Shown: positions 55,583 to 63,808 of the stretch, piece after piece
Layout of the letters: each line of letters begins with the position of its first letter
How positions within the stretch are numbered: the first letter of the stretch is position 1
Assembly (NCBI GenBank): GCA_001274695.2
Contig: LARU01000004.1
Span: 62,001-126,000 of the forward strand
DNA length: 64,000 nt
From: Azoarcus sp. PA01
GTDB lineage: Bacteria > Pseudomonadota > Gammaproteobacteria > Burkholderiales > Rhodocyclaceae
Reading direction: 5' to 3'
Program-made: the position numbers and the translations under genes
Notes under the pieces: model-generated
Told to the model about the DNA's origin: nothing
Databases searched by the model: none
The model's input: only the letters and a program-made list of their open reading frames with translations

Positions 55583-55817
55583 CGTCAAAGTCTGCCGGCT
55601 TGGGTGCACTAGGCTGCACCGCGTCCACGATCTTTCCTGCCGTCAATACCAGCGCCTCCGCAGCAGCTTCGGGAGCTATAGCCCCTGTTTTGAGGTTTTC
55701 GGCAACGTCTAGAACTTCCCGGCCGACCTCGATCAACAAACTGCGCAACTGCACCTCGCCGGACTCGATCCGTCTGACGATCTGCTGAAGAAGCTCTGAG
55801 TCCCGCTCGCTTGGCAT
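55575..55817 (-). CDS. Small phage protein, unknown
   Basis: 80 residues, helical, acidic C-terminus (KPADFDDE). Contains LLQQIVRRIESGEVQLRSLL. Coupled to the membrane protein gene. Confidence 0.6.
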   Translation of the reverse strand: MPSERDSELLQQIVRRIESGEVQLRSLLIEVGREVLDVAENLKTGAIAPEAAAEALVLTAGKIVDAVQPSAPKPADFDDE

Positions 55818-55847
55818 ACTGGCCCCGTGGCCGGATGATCGAAGAAA

Positions 55848-55865
55848 AAGCCGCAGATGCGGCTT
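55848..55865 (-). terminator. Terminator downstream of the nuclease gene
   Basis: AAGCCGC-AGAT-GCGGCTT hairpin, with a TTTTTC run on the minus strand side. Confidence 0.75.
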
Positions 55866-55994
55866 GGGTTGGACACAGTGAATTTATCACCGTTCAGAGT
55901 GAATCGTATGTGGATAAGAAAAATTGGCGGGGGATAACCTGTGGGTAAGTGGGGGGAGTTCCGATTTCCTGTGAAAATAATCACTTAACGCTTC

Positions 55995-56272
55995 CGCCAC
56001 TCCCACGGCGCGACCGGCTCGATCACCTACAAAGCGCCTCGCACGGGACCCCGTCGTGATTCCGGTCAAGCCCGCTCACGCCGCACTGCGCCAGGTGAAA
56101 GCGCGCCTCGGCGCAGGTCGACATCTGACCGCACGTCCGCTTGCTTCCACACGTGAGCCCGCGGGCTATCGGTTGCGCGGCGGCCGGAGCGGTCAACGAC
56201 GCGGTCCTGACGTCCGAGCCCTTCGAGGATGTCGCCGCGCCCTTGCGCCACTCCCACGGCGCAACCGGCTCG
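55995..56272. repeat. 27-bp direct repeat flanking the Excalibur module
   Basis: Copies at 55995-56021 (just after the nuclease stop) and 56246-56272 (inside the gene) differ at one base. The outer copy, in frame after the stop, still reads EPVAPWEWRKR then a stop, the same peptide as inside the gene. Confidence 0.8.
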
Positions 56273-56700
56273 GCATCCGCCCACAACCCCGTGCGGGTGG
56301 CCTTCGCATTCGCCTGCAGCCGCGGCAGGACCGGATCCCGGGCGTAGCGGTCATACACCCACGCCATGCCGCGGCGCACCTGCACAATGTTTGCGTCGAT
56401 CCCGGCGCAGATCACTCGTCCGACGGTGCGGCCATAGCGGTCCCGATCGACGACGCGCACCTGGGCCTGTCGCTTGTGGCACAGCTCGGCGAGCGACTGC
56501 TTCGACCGCTCCCCGAAGGCCTGTCGCTTCTCCGGGGCGTCGATCTCGGCCAGGCGGACTTTTATCTGCTCCTTCGCGGCCGTGAGGCAGATCAAAGTGT
56601 CGCCGTCGGCGATGCTGACCACTCGACAGCTCACCACGTCTTGCCCGAGAGCGGGGGCGCTCAACAGCGCGAAGACGGCAAGAAGGGCATCGAGACGCAC
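56023..56700 (-). CDS. Exported thermonuclease-like nuclease with Excalibur calcium-binding domain
   Basis: 225 residues. Signal peptide (LLAVFALLSAPALG), SNase domain (residues 22-155: IADGDTLICL, VRLAEIDAPEKRQAFGERSK, DRYGRTVGRVI, RRGMAWVYDRYARD) with catalytic Arg/Glu/Asp visible, a linker, and C-terminal Excalibur domain (CAEARFHLAQCGVSGLDRNH, then DGVPCEALC) with its DxNxDG-like loop. It probably degrades extracellular or periplasmic DNA. GTG start directly follows the stop of the zinc-ribbon gene. Confidence 0.88.
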   Translation of the reverse strand: MRLDALLAVFALLSAPALGQDVVSCRVVSIADGDTLICLTAAKEQIKVRLAEIDAPEKRQAFGERSKQSLAELCHKRQAQVRVVDRDRYGRTVGRVICAGIDANIVQVRRGMAWVYDRYARDPVLPRLQANAKATRTGLWADAEPVAPWEWRKGAATSSKGSDVRTASLTAPAAAQPIARGLTCGSKRTCGQMSTCAEARFHLAQCGVSGLDRNHDGVPCEALCR

Positions 56701-56907
56701 TCAGGAAACCTGCTTGACGCCGGTTGAGCCGCATTCGGTGCAGCGCCAGCCGCCGAACTTGACGCTGACGCCGAACCAGACGATGAGCCAAACCCCGGCC
56801 GTGAGGATGGTCAGGATGAGGTGCAGGACATGGTTGGTGCCCTTGCGAAACACGACGGTGCGCTTACCGCAGGCTTTACACAGCCCGCTTTTCTTTTCTT
56901 CTGCCAT
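56701..56907 (-). CDS. Small membrane zinc-ribbon protein
   Basis: 68 residues. CKACGK near the N-terminus and CTECGS near the C-terminus make a four-Cys ribbon around one membrane helix (LHLILTILTAGVWLIVWFGV). GGAGGAATA precedes the ATG. Encoded between the repressor and the nuclease; possibly a superinfection or host-membrane protein. Confidence 0.72.
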   Translation of the reverse strand: MAEEKKSGLCKACGKRTVVFRKGTNHVLHLILTILTAGVWLIVWFGVSVKFGGWRCTECGSTGVKQVS

Positions 56908-57016
56908 CAGAGTATTCCTCCCATGTGGCCGCGAACCTCCCATGACCCGCGGCCGTGGCGTATAGGATATCGGAATATGTCGAGAAGGTAGTGAAGGGGG
57001 GCTGTGAATCACCTGA

Positions 57017-57736
57017 TCAGCGGTAGCGCTTCACGGCCTCTCGAACCACGCCGATGATCGCCGTGGCGCCCAGCGGCTTGATCGGATAGCGGGGGTTCAG
57101 CGGCTTGAGGTACAGGTCCGCCCCGTCGCGCACGAGCTGCTTGAAAGTGGCCTCGTTGTCGCCGTTGCGGGCGATGACGTAGTCGCCGGGCTCGGCGACC
57201 ATTTGCGGCTCGATCACGATGATCGTGCCGGCGACGAATTCCGGCTCCATCGAGTCGCCCTGGACGCGCAGCGCAAAAGTGTGGGGCTGCACGTTCACGC
57301 CGGTCTCCACCCATTCATAGGCCTCGCCGACCGGCAGAAGATCAGCGGCATGAGCGAACTCACCTGCACGCACCCACGAGATTAGCGGCACTTTGCCCTT
57401 ACGGTCCGGTCCGGCGCAGATGTTTGCCTCTTCGGGATGCGATGGATCTGCTGGGCTCGATCTTCGGCGAGCGGCTTCCGGCAGGGGTGACAAGCCAGAG
57501 GGCCACTCGTCCGGCGTCATACCCCAGTGCTCGGGGCCTACTACATCAGAAAAGTAGCGCCAAACTTCTGGGAGCTTGTCTTTCGCAACTGACCCTTTTT
57601 TCACCCAGTCGGATAGAGACGGTGGGCGAACTTGGAAGTGCCTGGCGATCTCCGCCTTGGACTTCGCGCGGCCGGAGTCAAGTTTGAGTTGGATCGCGCG
57701 GTCAATCGCTGCGCCGAAGTCTTTTCCTTTAAGCAT
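57017..57736 (-). CDS. CI-type repressor (HTH + S24 self-cleaving domain)
   Basis: 239 residues. N-terminal XRE-like helix-turn-helix (AEIARHFQVRPPSLSDWVKK), linker, then S24/LexA domain with cleavage site A124-G125 (WVRAGEF), Ser162 (GDSMEP) and Lys199 (ATFKQL). It holds lysogeny and is inactivated through RecA-stimulated self-cleavage. Its start codon overlaps one operator, so it may repress itself. Confidence 0.92.
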   Translation of the reverse strand: MLKGKDFGAAIDRAIQLKLDSGRAKSKAEIARHFQVRPPSLSDWVKKGSVAKDKLPEVWRYFSDVVGPEHWGMTPDEWPSGLSPLPEAARRRSSPADPSHPEEANICAGPDRKGKVPLISWVRAGEFAHAADLLPVGEAYEWVETGVNVQPHTFALRVQGDSMEPEFVAGTIIVIEPQMVAEPGDYVIARNGDNEATFKQLVRDGADLYLKPLNPRYPIKPLGATAIIGVVREAVKRYR

Positions 57737-57803
57737 CGCCTAATCTTTCTCGGGTTTTAGTGCTTAGGCAATTCCTATTGCTAAACATTAGGCGCAGCCT
57801 TAC
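57728..57803. promoter_or_regulatory. Right operators of the phage repressor
   Basis: Three sites: 57728-57744 (TTTAAGC-ATC-GCCTAAT, over the cI start), 57763-57779 (CTTAGGC-AAT-TCCTATT) and 57787-57803 (ATTAGGC-GCA-GCCTTAC, over PR). They share the motif of the left operators, giving a lambda-like three-site control region. Confidence 0.8.
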
Positions 57804-57806
57804 ACT
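57778..57806 (+). promoter_or_regulatory. PR-like promoter of the cro-like gene
   Basis: TTGCTA (57778-57783), 17-bp spacer, TACACT (57801-57806), covered by the operator at 57787-57803. Confidence 0.75.
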
Positions 57807-57812
57807 TATCGC

Positions 57813-58223
57813 ATGGACAAGAAACCGATTCTCTCTGCGTGCGAATTCGTCGGCGGACAGGCGGCCCTCGCCCGGGTGCTTGGCGTGACGCCCGCCACGG
57901 TCAGCCAGTGGGGTACTGGCGTTCGACCGATCCCCGCCGAGCGCTGCCCGGCCATCGAGCGTGCCACCGCCGGCGCCGTCCGCTGCGAAGAACTCCGCCC
58001 CGACGTCGATTGGGGGTATCTGCGCGGGACTGGCGACGTGGAAAGCGAAACCACGCTCCCCGCCTTCGTGCCAACCCCGGTTGATGTCGCCGAGCGAACC
58101 TATGTCGAGCCCGTGCACGACGATCGCCGCGCGGTGGAACGCCGCGATGGTGACCGGCGCGTGCGGGGCGAGCAGCGGGTCGCTGATCGGCGGGCGGTGG
58201 ATCGCCGGGACGGGAGTGCATAA
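57813..58223 (+). CDS. YdaS-family Cro-like regulator
   Basis: 136 residues. Helix-turn-helix in GGQAALARVLGVTPATVSQW with the YdaS pattern RPIPAERCPAIERATAGAVR. The C-terminal part is an Arg/Asp repeat (RRDGDRR, RRAVDRRDG). It starts 7 bp after the -10, so its mRNA is nearly leaderless. It is the Cro counterpart of the switch. Confidence 0.88.
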   Translation: MDKKPILSACEFVGGQAALARVLGVTPATVSQWGTGVRPIPAERCPAIERATAGAVRCEELRPDVDWGYLRGTGDVESETTLPAFVPTPVDVAERTYVEPVHDDRRAVERRDGDRRVRGEQRVADRRAVDRRDGSA

Positions 58224-58481
58224 ATGAAAGCGGTGATGCCAGCATCGGACATGACTTCGTACTGCGGCGACGAATACGACAGGACGGGGTGTTCCGCCGT
58301 GATCGAGGTCGTCGCGGCAGGCTACCAACTGTCCATCTTCGCCCCGAACGGCGCGCCGATGGAGTGCTACCGGGCAGTCAAGTCGTCGGCCGCAACTTGC
58401 AGGATGCTGAAAGAGTGGATCGAGGGCGGGGTGCCGCGCCTGAGCCGCTCGGAGGATCAGCGCTCGGAATCGAAGTCGTGA
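58224..58481 (+). CDS. Small phage protein, unknown
   Basis: 85 residues starting directly after the cro-like stop. VIEVVAAGYQLSIFAPNGAP and CRMLKEWIEGGVPRL; three Cys. The last 25 bp overlap the end of a minus-strand gene. Confidence 0.62.
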   Translation: MKAVMPASDMTSYCGDEYDRTGCSAVIEVVAAGYQLSIFAPNGAPMECYRAVKSSAATCRMLKEWIEGGVPRLSRSEDQRSESKS

Positions 58482-58675
58482 GTGATTTCGTACAGTTCTT
58501 CGAATTCGATGTTGACGATGGCGGGCGTTCGATCGTCTGCGCGGTACAGCCGGGTCTTTGCGCGGACGAAGGAGAGGTTGCCCTGGCCGAAGGTGATTTG
58601 GGTGTCGTCGGGCAGATCTTTCATCCACTCGAGCTGAGCCTTCAGGCCGTCGAGCGAGATGGTTTTGAGTTTCAT
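58457..58675 (-). CDS. Small phage protein on the opposite strand
   Basis: 72 residues: MKLKTISLDGLKAQLEWMKD, then VNIEFEELYEITHDFD. CCAGGAGCGC precedes the ATG. It runs against the rightward transcript and overlaps the preceding gene by 25 bp tail to tail. Confidence 0.65.
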   Translation of the reverse strand: MKLKTISLDGLKAQLEWMKDLPDDTQITFGQGNLSFVRAKTRLYRADDRTPAIVNIEFEELYEITHDFDSER

Positions 58676-58782
58676 GGTGCGCTCCTGGGGTGATGATGAG
58701 TGAGTGGAATTGCGATTCTATCCGCATGGGGCGTGCCGCCAGTTTCATCGTTCTACCTCCCTCAGCCCTGTTCGCTGTTTGG

Positions 58783-58815
58783 CGCCGGGCGGCCCGTGCT
58801 GCCCGGCGTTCTTTT
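58783..58815 (+). terminator. Possible terminator before the CII-like gene
   Basis: CGCCGGGC ... GCCCGGCG stem with a 10-base loop, then TTCTTTTT. A terminator between cro and cII-like genes recalls lambda tR1. Confidence 0.55.
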
Positions 58816-58873
58816 TGGTGCTGGGGCGAGTGTAGGTAGGCGGGTTGTTGCAGCGGACTGAGGGAATAACAAT

Positions 58874-59392
58874 ATGACTCACGCAACTTTCGAACGCGCG
58901 GACCCCGTTCTGGCGCTGCATGCGGATGCCAAGCACTATCCGGGTGGCATTGCCGCGCTGGCGCGCCTGATCGGGCGCAGCCCGGGTGTGCTGCACAACA
59001 AGTTCAGCGACTCGATGCCGAACTACGACGTGACCGACCACGAAGCGGACGCGATGGGCGCGGCGGTGCTGGAAAAGACCGGCGCGACGGGCTACATCGA
59101 GGCAAAGTGCGCGGTCTTCGGCGGGCTGTTCGTGCCGCTGCCGGCCGGCGAAGCAGGCGAAGCGGATCTGCTGCAGGCGCAGCTGGAAATGATGCATCGC
59201 TTCGGCGATCTGGCCCGTGAGTACACTGAGGCGCGCGGCGACGGACTCATCACACTCGACGAGATGGCAGCGCTGAGGGTGGCCGGTAACCGGGTGATCC
59301 GCGCGGTGCACGCGTTCGTGAAGGAGGTTGAGAGCCAGGTGCGCGAGCCGGAGTGCAAGCCGCTGCACGCGCTCGTCGCAGGGGCGCGCTGA
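58874..59392 (+). CDS. CII-family phage regulatory protein
   Basis: 172 residues. LALHADAKHYPGGIAALARL and IGRSPGVLHNKFSDSMPNYD are the CP76/phage CII pattern with helix-turn-helix; the rest is helical. GAGGGAATAACA precedes the ATG. Expected to govern the lysogeny decision or early expression. Confidence 0.85.
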   Translation: MTHATFERADPVLALHADAKHYPGGIAALARLIGRSPGVLHNKFSDSMPNYDVTDHEADAMGAAVLEKTGATGYIEAKCAVFGGLFVPLPAGEAGEADLLQAQLEMMHRFGDLAREYTEARGDGLITLDEMAALRVAGNRVIRAVHAFVKEVESQVREPECKPLHALVAGAR

Positions 59393-59401
59393 GGCGGCCG
59401 C

Positions 59402-61885
59402 ATGGATTTCGCTGCGATCAACCGCGCTGCGCTGAGCAGCTTCGAGAGCCTGCTGCGCGAGTGGTTGCCGGAAGGGCATCGCGTCGGGCCCGAGTACAAG
59501 AGCACGAACCCCCGGCGGTCGGACAACCGAGAGGGGTCGTTCTCGATCAACGTCGTCAAGGGCGTGTGGCGGGACTTCGCGACCGACGACGGGGGCGGTG
59601 ATCCGGTCAGCCTCTACGCGTACCTCTTCACGAACGATAACCAGCTCGAGGCGGCGAAGGCGCTGGCGGACCGCCTCGGCATTGTCGACGCAGACGACCG
59701 GCGCGCGCGCCAGCCCTTCAAGGGGTCGGCGCCCTCCGCGAAGCCGTCGGCCCCCGCCGAGGACAAGAAGCCGCGCGAGGTGATGTGGGAGCCGATGACG
59801 CCGGCCCCAGCCGATGCGCCGGAGCGGCCGAAGGCGCACCCGCACCGCGGGTTGCCGGAGCGCGTCTGGACCTATTGCGATGGGGCCGGCGCCGTGCTCG
59901 GCTTCGTGTATCGCTTCGTGACGTCCGACGGCGGCAAGGAAGTGCTGCCGCTGGTGTGGGCGCGACACGCGACGAGCGGCAAGTGCGACTGGCGCTGGAT
60001 GCAGTGGAGCGAGCCGCGGCCGTTGTACGGGCTGGATCGGCTCGCAGCCAAGCCCGCGGCGCCGGTGCTGATCGTCGAGGGCGAAAAGTGCGCGGATGCG
60101 CCGGTGCTGCCGGTGGATCTGCTGCCGGAGCTCGTCGTCGTGAGCTGGCCCGGCGGCGGCAAGGCGGTGCGCAAGGTGGATTGGTCGCCGCTCGCGGGCC
60201 GCAGTGTGATCGTTTGGCCGGACTGCGATGCGCAGCGCGAGAAAACGACAAAGGCGGAAGTCGCGACAGGCGTCGATCCGAAGTCGAAGCCGCTGCTCCC
60301 CGAGGCGGAGCAGCCGGGCGTGAAGACAGCCGAGCAGATCGCGGGGATTCTCGCGGGGCTCGGGTGCAAGGCGCGCATCGTGACGATCCCCGCCCCGGGC
60401 GAGAAGCCGGGCGGGTGGGACATCGCGGACGCGATCGCCGAGGGGATGGATGCGGAGGCGCTGAAGGCGTTCATGCGCAACCAGCGCCTGCCGGCGGCGC
60501 AGACACCCGAGGCTGCACCCGTCGGCGCCGAAGGGGCTTCTACCCCTCCTGCGGCTGGCGCGGGCACTCCGGAATGGATGAGCGGGATGCTGTGGAAATC
60601 GCGCGGGGTGCTCGAGGACTGCCGGGAGAACGTGTTCCTGCTGCTGACACAGCATCCGGCGTGGGCCGGCATCATCGCATGGGACGATTTCGCTCGCCGC
60701 GTGGTGAAGCGGCGGCGCACGCCGACGGGCGGAGAGCCGGGGGAATGGACCGGCGAGGACGATATGGAGCTCGGGCTGTGGATGGCCCAGCAGGTGCGCT
60801 TCCTGGTGAAGGGAGAAGGCACGATCACCACGGGCGTGGGCATGGCCGCAGCCCGAGCGAAGTTCCATCCGATCGCGGAATACCTGGCCGCGCTGCCGGA
60901 ATGGGACGGCATCGGGCGCGTGGATTTCTGGCTCGAGGATTGCATGGGCGCCTCGGCCGAGAACGTGAATTACCTGCGCCTGGTCGGCCGGCTGTTCCTG
61001 ATCGGGATGATCGCTCGGGTGATGGAGCCGGGGTGCAAGTGGGACTACATGCCGATCTTCGAGGGCGTGCAGGGCAAGGGGAAGTCGACCGCGCTGCGCA
61101 TCCTCGGCGGGCAGTGGTTCGCGGACACGCAGCTGCGCATCGGCGACAAGGATGCCTACATGCAGCTCGACGGCGTGTGGCTGTACGAGATCGGCGAGAT
61201 GGACTCCTTTAACCGGTCGGAGACGACGGCGGTGAAGGCGTTCGTGACGACGCAGCGCGACCGGTACCGCGAGCCCTACGCGCGCCGGATCATCGAGCGG
61301 CCGCGCCAGGTGGCGTTCGCGGGCACGACGAACCAGGGGGAGTACCTGAAGGACACGACGGGTAACCGGCGCTTCTGGCCGATCCGCTGCCGCGGGCGCA
61401 TCGATCTAGACAAGCTCGCCGAGTGGCGCGATCAGTTGTTCGCCGAGGCGTTGCTGCTGTACCGCAAGGGCTTCCAGTGGCGCCCGACGCGCGAGCAGGA
61501 GGCGGACTGGATCCGCCCGGAGCAGGAGGCCCGCGAGATCGTCGATCCGTGGCTGATGCCGCTGCAGGATTACCTGTACGCGCCGGAGCGCGTGATCGGC
61601 GAGCAGAACGAATTCACGAGCTACGAGCTGCTGACGAAGGCGCTCGGGGTGGATGTCGACAAGATCGACAACAACCGCAGTGCCGCGACGCGGGTCGGCA
61701 ACCTGATGCAGCGGTTGCACTGGGGCAAGCGCCGGCAGAGCACCGGGCGGCGCGACTGGGTCTATGTCCGGCCTGCGGAGACCGTGGAGGAGGCGCAGCC
61801 GGCCGCAACAGCGGCGCGCCCAGCGCAAGCCATTCAAGGGGTAGGAGCGACGTTTGGGGATGAGTATGACCCGGTCGCGTTCTGA
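59402..61885 (+). CDS. Phage primase/VapE-type helicase fusion
   Basis: 827 residues. N-terminal primase-like part (VKGVWRDFATDDGGGDPVSL), toprim-like region (APVLIVEGEKCADA, VSWPGGGKAV, VIVWPDCD) around 215-290, then the VapE superfamily 3-like helicase with Walker A FEGVQGKGKSTALRIL (near residue 560), Walker B-like YMQLDGVWLYEIGEMD, and AGTTNQGEYLKDTTGNRRFW with its Arg finger. It is the main replication protein of the phage. The 386-bp gap after it holds the large inverted repeat. Confidence 0.9.
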   Translation: MDFAAINRAALSSFESLLREWLPEGHRVGPEYKSTNPRRSDNREGSFSINVVKGVWRDFATDDGGGDPVSLYAYLFTNDNQLEAAKALADRLGIVDADDRRARQPFKGSAPSAKPSAPAEDKKPREVMWEPMTPAPADAPERPKAHPHRGLPERVWTYCDGAGAVLGFVYRFVTSDGGKEVLPLVWARHATSGKCDWRWMQWSEPRPLYGLDRLAAKPAAPVLIVEGEKCADAPVLPVDLLPELVVVSWPGGGKAVRKVDWSPLAGRSVIVWPDCDAQREKTTKAEVATGVDPKSKPLLPEAEQPGVKTAEQIAGILAGLGCKARIVTIPAPGEKPGGWDIADAIAEGMDAEALKAFMRNQRLPAAQTPEAAPVGAEGASTPPAAGAGTPEWMSGMLWKSRGVLEDCRENVFLLLTQHPAWAGIIAWDDFARRVVKRRRTPTGGEPGEWTGEDDMELGLWMAQQVRFLVKGEGTITTGVGMAAARAKFHPIAEYLAALPEWDGIGRVDFWLEDCMGASAENVNYLRLVGRLFLIGMIARVMEPGCKWDYMPIFEGVQGKGKSTALRILGGQWFADTQLRIGDKDAYMQLDGVWLYEIGEMDSFNRSETTAVKAFVTTQRDRYREPYARRIIERPRQVAFAGTTNQGEYLKDTTGNRRFWPIRCRGRIDLDKLAEWRDQLFAEALLLYRKGFQWRPTREQEADWIRPEQEAREIVDPWLMPLQDYLYAPERVIGEQNEFTSYELLTKALGVDVDKIDNNRSAATRVGNLMQRLHWGKRRQSTGRRDWVYVRPAETVEEAQPAATAARPAQAIQGVGATFGDEYDPVAF

Positions 61886-61995
61886 TTCCCATCGTCGTCA
61901 CATGCAAGCTGGCCCTGTCGCCCAGGGATCGGCGCGCTTCCTCGAGGGGATCGCGTCCGGAAAAGGGCGGGGGCTTGTCGCTGCGTGTGAGGGCG

Positions 61996-62274
61996 CATCC
62001 GTCCAACCTATGAAAACAAGGTTGGACGGCGAGGTTGGACGGCTCAAAGCCGCGCCGTTACTGGCTTCGTCCAACCGTCCGACCTCGTCCAGCCCAGCCG
62101 CGCGACGTGTGCGCCCGCGTGCGCGTATACGCGTGTGCGCGGTGTCGGTTTTTTCTCCTGAGGTCTTTCAAATTCCCTTGGACAAGGTTGGACGGTTGGA
62201 CAAAGGCAGCAGCCATAAGGGTTTCAGCCGTCCAACCTCGCCGTCCAACCTTGTTTTCATGGGTTGGACGGATG
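61996..62274. repeat. Nested 49-bp inverted repeat with GGTTGGAC iterons, candidate phage origin
   Basis: Outer arms 61996-62044 and 62226-62274 match over 48 of 49 bases as inverted copies. Inner arms 62065-62090 and 62180-62205 match over 23 of 26. A CGCGTATACGCG palindrome lies between them near 62127. Nine copies of GGTTGGAC or its complement occur. The outer end of the right arm contains the ATG of the next gene. Confidence 0.85.
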
Positions 62275-62583
62275 TTTGACCCGGCAATTCTGGACGCGAT
62301 GCGGGCCGATCTTCGGTTCGTGAGTCCGGCGCTGGAGCGGGAAGGGTGGAGCATGGAGGAGATCGGGGAGGTGAGTGCGATCGTGAAGGCGCATCTGGCT
62401 TCCGGCAACAACGAAGGGCTCGTCGCGGGCGCGGCTTGGCTGCGGCAAAGGGCAGGGCGCCGGCTGGCGGAACTTCAGGCGGAGCATGCGAAGTTCCGGG
62501 CGCAAGAGGCAGGTGAATGGCACGACGAGGCGTCGGTCCGGGCGCTGAATCGCGAATGGATGCGAACAAGGGGAAAGCGGTGA
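62272..62583 (+). CDS. Phage protein, unknown
   Basis: 103 residues, helical: MFDPAILDAMRADLRFVSPA, GLVAGAAWLRQRAGRRLAEL. Its ATG is part of the right arm of the large inverted repeat, so translation may be affected by folding. Stop overlaps the next start (GTGA). Confidence 0.65.
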   Translation: MFDPAILDAMRADLRFVSPALEREGWSMEEIGEVSAIVKAHLASGNNEGLVAGAAWLRQRAGRRLAELQAEHAKFRAQEAGEWHDEASVRALNREWMRTRGKR

Positions 62584-63092
62584 AGAGCATGCTGCAACAG
62601 ATCTGTGAAGTGATCGGCTTCGAGGCGACGTGTGAGATGTCGGGATGGCTCGGCGGGCGGTCGCTGTACGTGCCGGATATCGCGCACCCGAACCATGTCA
62701 TCGCGCAACTGCTCGGGCGCGATGCGTTCGCCGAACTGGTCGCGGTGTTCGGCGGGCAGACGATCGATCTTCCGGCCGGCGACATCTACATGCGAGCCCG
62801 GCGCAACCGCGAAGTCACGACGCTGCTCAGTGATGGATACAGCGAGCGCTACGTCGCCAACCGGTTTCGCATGACGACGTCGAACGTTCGCTCGATCCGT
62901 CGTCGTGCGGAGCGTATGGGGGTGCTGCCGATGATCCTGCGTCGCAAAGGCTGGCCGCAGGTGCCCGAGGTCGAGCAGCGCCGCGCCGACCAGTTCGAGC
63001 TGCCGATCGACGACCGCGACGGACGGCCGGGGGCCCCTGTGACCACCGCCCCACGCGGGGACGTAGAGCCCCGAAATCTCGCTAGTTTCTAG
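62580..63092 (+). CDS. Mor-family transcriptional activator
   Basis: 170 residues from GTG 62580. Mor/C domain pattern: N-terminal dimerisation part (HPNHVIAQLLGRDAFAELVA, GGQTIDLPAG) and DNA-binding part (LLSDGYSERYVANRFRMTTS, NVRSIRRRAER). In Mu, Mor turns on middle/late genes. Here it lies just before the terminase genes, which fits late-gene control. Confidence 0.85.
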   Translation: MKSMLQQICEVIGFEATCEMSGWLGGRSLYVPDIAHPNHVIAQLLGRDAFAELVAVFGGQTIDLPAGDIYMRARRNREVTTLLSDGYSERYVANRFRMTTSNVRSIRRRAERMGVLPMILRRKGWPQVPEVEQRRADQFELPIDDRDGRPGAPVTTAPRGDVEPRNLASF

Positions 63093-63151
63093 GGTTTGAG
63101 CGGTTCTAACAGTTTCCTGAACACAACACTGAACAAGGCAACGATTCGAAC

Positions 63152-63808
63152 ATGGCAGCCAAGGAATTGATGTCCGTCCGGGGTTACGCGAAGTCCCGCG
63201 GCCTCGCTCACACGACCGTCGATTACCACATCCGCAGCGGCAAGCTGGTGGCGATCGAAGGCAAGATCGATCCGGACTACGCGGACGTGGTGCTGCGCGA
63301 GAAGATCAACAAGCTGCAGAGCCAGCGCGGCAAGGGCCAGCGCCGCAAGAGCGAACCCGCCACGTCGGGCGATACTGCGTCGTCCCTGCCTGCCGGCATT
63401 CCGACCCTGCCGCCGGCCGACCTCGGGGGACTCCCCGCCGGTCAGGCCCTCGAGGCGATCCGCCACGCGATCCCCCGAAACTTCGACGAGGCCCAGTTCT
63501 ACGTCGTTGTCGAAGACCTGCTGAAGCGCCGCCTTGCGAATGCCGAGCAGGAGTCGCGCCTCCTCGATGCTGACGGAGTCCACAAGACGCAGTTCGAGAT
63601 GGCGCGCCAGATCCGCGACGCGATGATGGCGATCCCGCCGCGGCTGCAGGACACGCTCGCGGTCTGCACCGACCCCGGCGAGTGCGGGCGACTGCTGGCC
63701 GACGAGATTCGCCAGGCACTCGAATCCGCCGCCGACGCCGCGGGCCAGCTCGGCGCCGAGCTCGAGGATGGCGACGACGAACCCGCGCAAGAGGAGCTCG
63801 CCCTCTGA
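63152..63808 (+). CDS. Phage terminase small subunit-like DNA-packaging protein
   Basis: 218 residues. N-terminal MerR/Nu1-like helix-turn-helix (VRGYAKSRGLAHTTVDYHIR) and a long helical C-terminal part ending in acidic residues. Its position before a GpA-type large subunit, with TGATG overlap, fits the DNA-recognition subunit. Confidence 0.8.
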   Translation: MAAKELMSVRGYAKSRGLAHTTVDYHIRSGKLVAIEGKIDPDYADVVLREKINKLQSQRGKGQRRKSEPATSGDTASSLPAGIPTLPPADLGGLPAGQALEAIRHAIPRNFDEAQFYVVVEDLLKRRLANAEQESRLLDADGVHKTQFEMARQIRDAMMAIPPRLQDTLAVCTDPGECGRLLADEIRQALESAADAAGQLGAELEDGDDEPAQEELAL

